In this document: positions 1 to 3,149 of the stretch, piece after piece
How the letters are laid out: every line of letters starts with the position of its first letter
Numbering within the stretch: position 1 is the first letter of the stretch
NCBI GenBank assembly: GCA_001771055.1
Contig: MESS01000020.1
Span: 8,224 to 13,252, forward strand
Direction: 5' to 3'
DNA from: Caldithrix sp. RBG_13_44_9
GTDB taxonomy: Bacteria; Calditrichota; Calditrichia; RBG-13-44-9
Length of the DNA: 5,029 bases
The notes under the pieces: generated by a model
What the model saw: only the letters and a program-made list of their open reading frames with translations
The model's database searches: none
What the model was told of the DNA's origin: nothing
Program-made: the position numbers and the translations under genes

Positions 1-17
1 TCCGACACCATTCCCGG

Positions 18-60
18 AAAAAGGAGGGTGATTTTTCCCCTGAAAATAATAAAAATCACT
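18..60 (-). terminator. Weak hairpin, possible terminator beyond the sigma region 4-like gene
   Basis: AGTGATTTTT at 60-51 pairs with AAAAATCACC at 36-27 on the minus strand. That is nine Watson-Crick pairs plus one wobble around a 14-base loop. A run of five T residues follows at 22-18, but four other bases separate it from the stem, and the stem is AT-rich. It could end the fliW transcript. The spacing is poor for an intrinsic terminator, so this is tentative. Confidence 0.3.
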
Positions 61-139
61 GAATAAGCGGGAATTAAGCTCTTCAGAATATCGAGTAATA
101 TCTAGGGAAGTGTGAAACTGTGAAAATATTTTACATCGA

Positions 140-160
140 TTGAGAGGGCTTATCTCTCAA
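140..160 (-). repeat. Perfect 7-bp inverted repeat overlapping the stop codon of the sigma region 4-like gene
   Basis: TTGAGAG at 160-154 and CTCTCAA at 146-140 (minus strand) form a 7-bp stem with a 7-base loop. The TGA stop codon at 159-157 lies inside the first arm. No T-run follows directly, so it is not a typical intrinsic terminator. It may be a 3'-end stabilising or attenuating hairpin. The remainder of 1-156 shows no coding sequence that I recognise, and no csrA-like start (MLVLTRK-type) appears on the minus strand downstream of the gene. Confidence 0.4.
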
Positions 161-369
161 AAAGGTTTGCTCAAATTCCGGAAAAGTGACTTTTTTCCAT
201 AATTTATTGCCTGGGGAGCACTGCTTTTCTGGTTCATAATTGCATCAATCTGCTCGGCGGTCAAACCTTCATAAAGGTAGAGGCTCAGTAGAAGCCGGTC
301 TTCCTTAGGTAATTTTTTAAGGGTCGCGATGATTTGCGAAGATTGAGTCTTGGTACCATGGCCTGCCAT
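157..369 (-). CDS. Small stand-alone sigma-70 region 4-like (helix-turn-helix) protein
   Basis: This encodes about 70 residues. Residues 20-66 resemble sigma-70 region 4, the domain that contacts the -35 element and the RNA polymerase beta-flap. LPKEDRLLLSLYLYEGLTAE matches the family pattern LPxxxRxxLxLYYxEGLTxxEI, and a serine-rich turn and a basic recognition-helix-like end (GKKSLFRNL) follow. Region 2, which binds the -10 element, is absent, so it cannot act as a normal sigma factor alone. The start chosen is ATG 369-367, because GGAG at 382-379 sits nine bases upstream. An ATG at 384-382 would add five residues but has no Shine-Dalgarno sequence. It follows fliW by 33-48 bases with no terminator between, so co-transcription from the fliW sigma-54 promoter is likely. 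csrA often occupies this position, but no CsrA features are present. Function is unknown. It could be an orphan DNA-binding protein, a sigma or polymerase decoy, or a remnant. Confidence 0.7.
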   Translation of the reverse strand: MAGHGTKTQSSQIIATLKKLPKEDRLLLSLYLYEGLTAEQIDAIMNQKSSAPQAINYGKKSLFRNLSKPF

Positions 370-417
370 ATTTTCTATCTCCATTTTTTTATATTCTTGC
401 AGATGGGTTGATTTGCC

Positions 418-834
418 CTAATTTAAAGGATATGAGACTGATAAAATTTCTGCCGTCAGAATGATCTGCCGACCTTCCTGCTTTATATAATCGATGAGAA
501 TTGGGCCCTTCAGATTGAGTGTTACCGAACCATTGCTACCCTTAGGATTCACCACACAGAGTACTTCATAATTCGATTCATTCTCTTTTAATTCCTCCAT
601 CAATTCCCTGGGGAATTGTTTATGATATTCCCTGATCAATAAAAACGGATTGACTACCGGGATTGCAAAATCATTTTGATCCAGGGAAATGAGCCAGCAA
701 AAAGGTTTGTAATTTGTGTTATTGACAATGGCAAATTTTTTATGATTTTCGAAACCGATGATTCCATGAGGGAAATCAATTACTTTTTCATTGGAAACTT
801 CTATTTCGCCAATCAACTGGTTAACAAATTTCAT
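418..834 (-). CDS. fliW: Flagellar assembly factor FliW
   Basis: A 138-residue cytoplasmic protein, the usual FliW length. Family features appear in order: FPHGIIGFE at residues 21-29, PFCWLISLD at 44-52 (the conserved 'pF..L.Sld' strand), AIPVVNP at 57-63, VVNPKG at 94-99 and VTLNLKGPI at 104-112. These are followed by the usual RQIIL strand near the C terminus. In characterised systems FliW binds flagellin and also binds CsrA, relieving CsrA repression of flagellin translation, so it couples flagellin level to its synthesis. The ATG at 834-832 has GGAG at 846-843, eight bases upstream. A sigma-54 promoter lies directly upstream at 884-868. A small sigma region 4-like gene follows on the same strand. 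No csrA is visible in the window. The assignment is secure at family level. Confidence 0.95.
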   Translation of the reverse strand: MKFVNQLIGEIEVSNEKVIDFPHGIIGFENHKKFAIVNNTNYKPFCWLISLDQNDFAIPVVNPFLLIREYHKQFPRELMEELKENESNYEVLCVVNPKGSNGSVTLNLKGPILIDYIKQEGRQIILTAEILSVSYPLN

Positions 835-836
835 CG

Positions 837-849
837 AGTGTTCTCCACT
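837..849 (-). promoter_or_regulatory. Small hairpin containing the fliW ribosome binding site
   Basis: On the minus strand AGTG (849-846), GAGAA (845-841) and CACT (840-837) form a 4-bp stem with a 5-base loop. The GGAG Shine-Dalgarno sequence of fliW spans the stem and loop. Presenting GGA in or at a hairpin loop is a feature of CsrA/RsmA sites, and CsrA is FliW's known partner. The flanking bases do not match the fuller ANGGA consensus, so CsrA binding is speculative. Confidence 0.3.
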
Positions 850-867
850 TCTGTCCTAATATTGATT

Positions 868-884
868 TGCAATAAGAATGCCAG
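868..884 (-). promoter_or_regulatory. Sigma-54 (RpoN) promoter of fliW
   Basis: The minus strand reads CTGGCATTCTTATTGCA. The GG (-24) and GC (-12) dinucleotides are separated by exactly ten bases, as in TGGCAC-N5-TTGC. Only the C of TGGCAC is replaced, by T. The predicted transcription start is near 857, which gives a leader of about 23 bases carrying the GGAG ribosome binding site at 846-843. Position, orientation and function (many flagellar genes are RpoN-dependent outside the enteric bacteria) all agree. Confidence 0.85.
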
Positions 885-891
885 ATTATTT

Positions 892-905
892 CCTCCTTAC
901 CTCCT
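892..905 (-). repeat. Two AGGAGG hexamers eight bases apart, upstream of the sigma-54 promoter
   Basis: AGGAGG occurs on the minus strand at 905-900 and 897-892. Both look like perfect Shine-Dalgarno sequences, yet no ATG, GTG or TTG lies within the usual distance downstream, and they fall upstream of the predicted fliW transcription start. They are probably DNA-level elements or simply a purine-rich tract. Confidence 0.4.
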
Positions 906-908
906 ATT

Positions 909-943
909 GCATTTCCTTTATTTTTAATAGTTTATGGAAATGC
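909..943. repeat. 8-bp inverted repeat around an AT-rich core in the fliW control region
   Basis: GCATTTCC at 909-916 and GGAAATGC at 936-943 are exact reverse complements flanking a 19-base core that is almost all A and T. The centre is about 69 bases upstream of the predicted sigma-54 start. A dimeric regulator site or a bendable spacer between enhancer and promoter would fit this position. No specific protein can be named. Confidence 0.4.
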
Positions 944-947
944 TACT

Positions 948-1019
948 TTCATCGGATGATGAAGAAATCATCTTTTTTCAACACTTAGAACGAAAATGTC
1001 AACACTGAGTTAATCTCAG
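948..1019. promoter_or_regulatory. Repeat-rich candidate enhancer for the sigma-54 promoter
   Basis: Four repeat structures lie within 72 bases. TTCATC/GATGAA is an inverted repeat at 948-953/958-963. GATGAT/ATCATC is an overlapping inverted repeat at 955-960/967-972. TCAACACT is a direct repeat at 978-985 and 999-1006, exactly 21 bp apart (two helical turns). CTGAG/CTCAG is an inverted repeat at 1005-1009/1015-1019. They lie roughly 90-160 bases upstream of the predicted fliW start, the usual distance for enhancer-binding activators of sigma-54 polymerase. The binding protein is inferred, not seen. Confidence 0.45.
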
Positions 1020-1050
1020 ATATGAAGATACTTTTAGATAGAATTTGAAC

Positions 1051-1072
1051 AAAAAAGGCAGGTAAACTACCT
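1051..1072 (-). terminator. Intrinsic terminator after the coiled-coil gene
   Basis: On the minus strand AGGTA (1072-1068) and TACCT (1064-1060) form a short stem with a 3-base loop. GCC and then six T residues (1056-1051) follow. It begins four bases after the TAA stop of the upstream gene. The stem is short (5 bp), but placement and T-run support termination, which would separate this gene from the fliW unit. Confidence 0.6.
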
Positions 1073-1075
1073 CGG

Positions 1076-1567
1076 TTACTTTTTCCCGGTTTTTTTAGGT
1101 CTATCAATATCGCTAATTCTGACCGGCATAGGTTTTTTTTGATTTTTTATCAGCTGACGTGATTTGCCACTGGGAATCTGTAATCGGGTAAAGGGAAATG
1201 CATCGCTAGCTAAAAGGTCAAGGTTGGTTTTAATTCGGTCAATTTCATGCAGACTCTGATGGATCCGATCCTTATATGCAAAATATTGGGTGATTATTTC
1301 TTCATCCAGCACCAATGACACGATGATATCCGGATTTTCGGAGGGAATATTTTTGGTTTCCCTTAGACTTTTGATCGACTTTTTCCAGTCGGTCTCGTTG
1401 AGCAGGAGTTGCTGCAGATAATGATGATGCAATTTCTCCAGTTTCTTCTCGGTTTTAGAATCTGTTTCCAGAAGGGATTTCTGTTTTCTCAGGTAAAAAT
1501 CTCTGATGCCCTGCAGGGTTTGCAGCCGGTCTCTCAGCAGCTTTAAAATTTCATGTTTCTCGGTCAT
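1076..1567 (-). CDS. Coiled-coil protein of the flagellar regulon, possible FlgN-like export chaperone
   Basis: This encodes 163 soluble residues with no signal peptide or membrane segment. A long charged helix spans about residues 3-70 (KQKSLLETDSKTEKKLEKL is typical), followed by a proline-bearing break (NIPSENPD, 73-80), a second helix (about 84-120) and a basic tail ending KKTGKK. Two long helices, the length, and a 'KQxxLL...D' patch with a later N-x-x-LL element (115-119) resemble FlgN, the chaperone for hook-filament junction proteins. The similarity is weak, so the name is inference. The start is ATG 1567-1565: GGAG at 1576-1573 is correctly spaced, and the sigma-28 promoter at 1618-1592 would start transcripts inside the longer reading frame, which begins with TTG at 1609 and has no ribosome binding site. 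An adjacent ATG at 1570 is too close to GGAG. FliT-like or FliJ-like proteins are alternatives. Confidence 0.8.
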   Translation of the reverse strand: MTEKHEILKLLRDRLQTLQGIRDFYLRKQKSLLETDSKTEKKLEKLHHHYLQQLLLNETDWKKSIKSLRETKNIPSENPDIIVSLVLDEEIITQYFAYKDRIHQSLHEIDRIKTNLDLLASDAFPFTRLQIPSGKSRQLIKNQKKPMPVRISDIDRPKKTGKK

Positions 1568-1572
1568 CATAT

Positions 1573-1576
1573 CTCC
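1573..1576 (-). promoter_or_regulatory. Ribosome binding site deciding the start of the coiled-coil gene
   Basis: GGAG lies on the minus strand, five bases before ATG 1567-1565 and only two before ATG 1570-1568. It favours the second of the two tandem ATG codons. It also argues against the upstream TTG at 1609, which has no such site. Confidence 0.65.
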
Positions 1577-1591
1577 ACGGGCGAATCCATA

Positions 1592-1618
1592 TTGTCGGCT
1601 GAAGACCAAATTACTTTA
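1592..1618 (-). promoter_or_regulatory. Sigma-28 (FliA) promoter of the coiled-coil gene
   Basis: TAAA at 1618-1615 and GCCGACAA at 1599-1592 (minus strand) are separated by exactly 15 bases. The sigma-28 consensus is TAAA-N15-GCCGATAA, so all four -35 bases and seven of eight -10 bases match. Transcription should begin near 1585, leaving an ~18-base leader that contains the GGAG at 1576-1573. This gives the gene its own flagellar-class promoter even though it lies only 76 bases behind the oxidoreductase gene. Confidence 0.75.
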
Positions 1619-1654
1619 AGAGAAACATGAGGGTAAAAAGTTTTTATTTTCTCT
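1619..1654. repeat. 7-bp inverted repeat at the 3' end of the oxidoreductase gene
   Basis: AGAGAAA at 1619-1625 and TTTCTCT at 1648-1654 are reverse complements enclosing a 22-base loop, which itself contains the near-palindrome TAAAAAGTTTTTA. The oxidoreductase stop codon (1646-1644) lies inside. No terminator-like T-run follows the outer stem on the minus strand. It may be a weak 3' structure or chance in AT-rich DNA. Confidence 0.25.
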
Positions 1655-2993
1655 GCTTCAGTACTTCCCAATTTCCGGCAGCCAGTTCACCGATTATATT
1701 CCTGATGGAGACATTTTTTTTAATTAATTTTTCCAGCCGGAAACCAATACCGCTGATTCCCAGCACCAACGCTCCTTGCAGAAATTCCCGGTTGTGAACC
1801 AGTTTGACATATTCTCCCGCATCCTGATCACGGAAAATGAGCAGTTCCTCTCCAGGCTGATCAGGATATTTTTTCCCGATAGCTGTCATTTCAATTCCTG
1901 CTACTTTTAAAATGTGCAGGGGCATAGTTCCCCGATAAGGATAGGAAATTCCCAATGCATTGGCCGCTGCTGCCATTCCCTGATCGACAGCTGCCGGCCA
2001 GATTCCGTAAATGGTCTGTTGAAATTCTGCCACGTCCCCGGCAGCAAAAATATTCTGATGATCCGTTTCCATTCTCTCATTGATCACAATTCCGCGGTTG
2101 ACCTTGATTCCTGCCTGGGCCGCCAGGGAAACATTAGGGGAAATTCCGGCGGCGGGAATCACTATTTCTGCAGGTAATACTTCTCTTGTAACCAGCCGTA
2201 CCCCCTGCAGTTGAGCTGTCCCGGTTATTTCTTCTACTTTCATGGAGGTTCTGATAGTTATCCCCCTGCTCTCTAACAGGTGAGTCAAGACCATAGAACC
2301 CTCCTTGTCCAACTGCTGCGGCATGAGCCGGTCTGAAATTTCTACAATGGTCACTTTTTTAATAAACTTACTTAAACTGGTCGCGGTTTCTATTCCTAAT
2401 AGACCACCGCCAATGATTATCGCAGAAGAATAGTCCTTCCTTATTTCGCGAATTTGCAGAGCCTGGCCTAAATTGCGCAGGACAAATACTCCTTTTTTGT
2501 TAATACCCGGTATGGGAGGAATAACTGGAGATGCACCTGTGGCAATGATCAGTTTGTCATACGAATATGATAATCCCTGCTGGTCGAAAATTTTATGTTG
2601 TTTGGGATCGATGGTTTTAATTGGAGTATTGAGTACAGTGGTTATTTTATGCTGCTCATACCAGCTGGCAGGATGAATGGTTATGCTTTCTATTTTCGAA
2701 TCATCCCCGATAAAGGTCGAGAGATGGATACGTGAATAAAAGGGATAGCTTTCATTGCTGAAGACCAGGATCTCCACCCGGTTATTATTTTCTCGGGTGG
2801 TCCGGGCTGCTTCAATTCCGGCTGCACCGTTTCCTACAATGATTATTCTTTTGAGAGCTGAAGAATCACTCCGGGAAAAAAGATTTTCCAGAGGTTTAAA
2901 ATCGTCTGCAGCAGCTCCGCACACCGGACACAGCTCAGGCGGATTTTCGCCGGCGTGGATATATCCGCAAATGCGGCATCGCCATTTTTTCAT
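1644..2993 (-). CDS. Rubredoxin domain fused to FAD-dependent NAD(P)H oxidoreductase
   Basis: A 449-residue soluble flavoprotein. Residues 1-36 are a short rubrerythrin-type rubredoxin with iron ligands Cys6, Cys9 (CRICGY), Cys22 and Cys25 (CPVCG). From residue 48 it is a class I pyridine nucleotide-disulfide oxidoreductase fold related to NADH-rubredoxin reductases and the NirB N terminus. It has FAD-binding GNGAAG (54-59), ATGASP (151-156), NAD-binding GGGLLG (195-200) and the second FAD motif AAGDV (316-320). Glu217, at the end of the second NAD-domain strand, suggests NADH rather than NADPH. No redox-active CxxxxC pair is present, as expected for the rubredoxin-reductase branch. It likely moves electrons from NADH through FAD to the rubredoxin iron and on to an oxygen- or peroxide-detoxifying partner, which is not in this window. 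ATG 2993 has AAGGAA at 3005-3000. The acceptor is inferred. Confidence 0.92.
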   Translation of the reverse strand: MKKWRCRICGYIHAGENPPELCPVCGAAADDFKPLENLFSRSDSSALKRIIIVGNGAAGIEAARTTRENNNRVEILVFSNESYPFYSRIHLSTFIGDDSKIESITIHPASWYEQHKITTVLNTPIKTIDPKQHKIFDQQGLSYSYDKLIIATGASPVIPPIPGINKKGVFVLRNLGQALQIREIRKDYSSAIIIGGGLLGIETATSLSKFIKKVTIVEISDRLMPQQLDKEGSMVLTHLLESRGITIRTSMKVEEITGTAQLQGVRLVTREVLPAEIVIPAAGISPNVSLAAQAGIKVNRGIVINERMETDHQNIFAAGDVAEFQQTIYGIWPAAVDQGMAAAANALGISYPYRGTMPLHILKVAGIEMTAIGKKYPDQPGEELLIFRDQDAGEYVKLVHNREFLQGALVLGISGIGFRLEKLIKKNVSIRNIIGELAAGNWEVLKQRK

Positions 2994-3017
2994 AGGCCGT
3001 TCCTTGATCTGAAGTCA

Positions 3018-3046
3018 AGTATATTCGATTATCATCAGCAGTTAAA
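3018..3046 (-). promoter_or_regulatory. Possible sigma-70 promoter of the rubredoxin-oxidoreductase gene
   Basis: TATACT (3023-3018) is a good -10 hexamer. TTTAAC (3046-3041) is a weak -35 match at the ideal 17-base spacing. A start near 3011 would leave a short leader with the AAGGAA ribosome binding site at 3005-3000. The site lies between the upstream terminator and the gene, so a promoter is expected here. No sigma-28 or sigma-54 element is visible upstream of this gene. Confidence 0.4.
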
Positions 3047-3087
3047 CAAAATTAGAAAAAACTATATTGTTTTTCCAGAGTATTTCT

Positions 3088-3123
3088 AAAAACAAAGCCC
3101 CTTCATTTTTTAAAATGAACGGG
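3088..3123 (-). terminator. Intrinsic terminator of the metalloprotease gene
   Basis: On the minus strand CCC-G-TTCATTTT pairs with AAAATGAA-G-GGG through 11 pairs with one G/G mismatch, followed by CTTTG and five T residues (3092-3088). It lies 27 bases past the protease stop codon (TAG at 3152-3150) and before the next gene's putative promoter, so it should isolate the two units. Confidence 0.8.
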
Positions 3124-3149
3124 TTTTCAGCTTCTACTGACTCAGGTTT

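Noticed and set aside
1..156. Possible csrA or other small gene downstream of the sigma region 4-like gene
   Set aside because: No CsrA-like start or motif appears on the minus strand. On the plus strand, AAGGAGG at 21-28 leads only to a GTG frame of about a dozen codons, with unsuitable spacing.
676..927. Plus-strand open frame of 83 codons opposite fliW
   Set aside because: It is antisense to a clear FliW gene and covers the sigma-54 promoter region. It shows no recognisable protein features.
955..978. Plus-strand hairpin GATGAT-GAAGAA-ATCATC followed by six T residues, resembling a terminator
   Set aside because: No plus-strand gene precedes it and the stem is only six or seven weak pairs. 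The same bases are better read as part of the repeat cluster upstream of fliW.
975..1002. Perfect TTGACA (-35 sigma-70) at 1002-997 on the minus strand
   Set aside because: No TATAAT-like hexamer lies 16-18 bases downstream; that position is GAAAAA. The TTGA is part of the TCAACACT direct repeat instead.
1568..1609. N-terminal extension of the coiled-coil gene from TTG 1609
   Set aside because: It has no ribosome binding site, and the sigma-28 promoter lies across it, so the predicted transcript would not include that codon.
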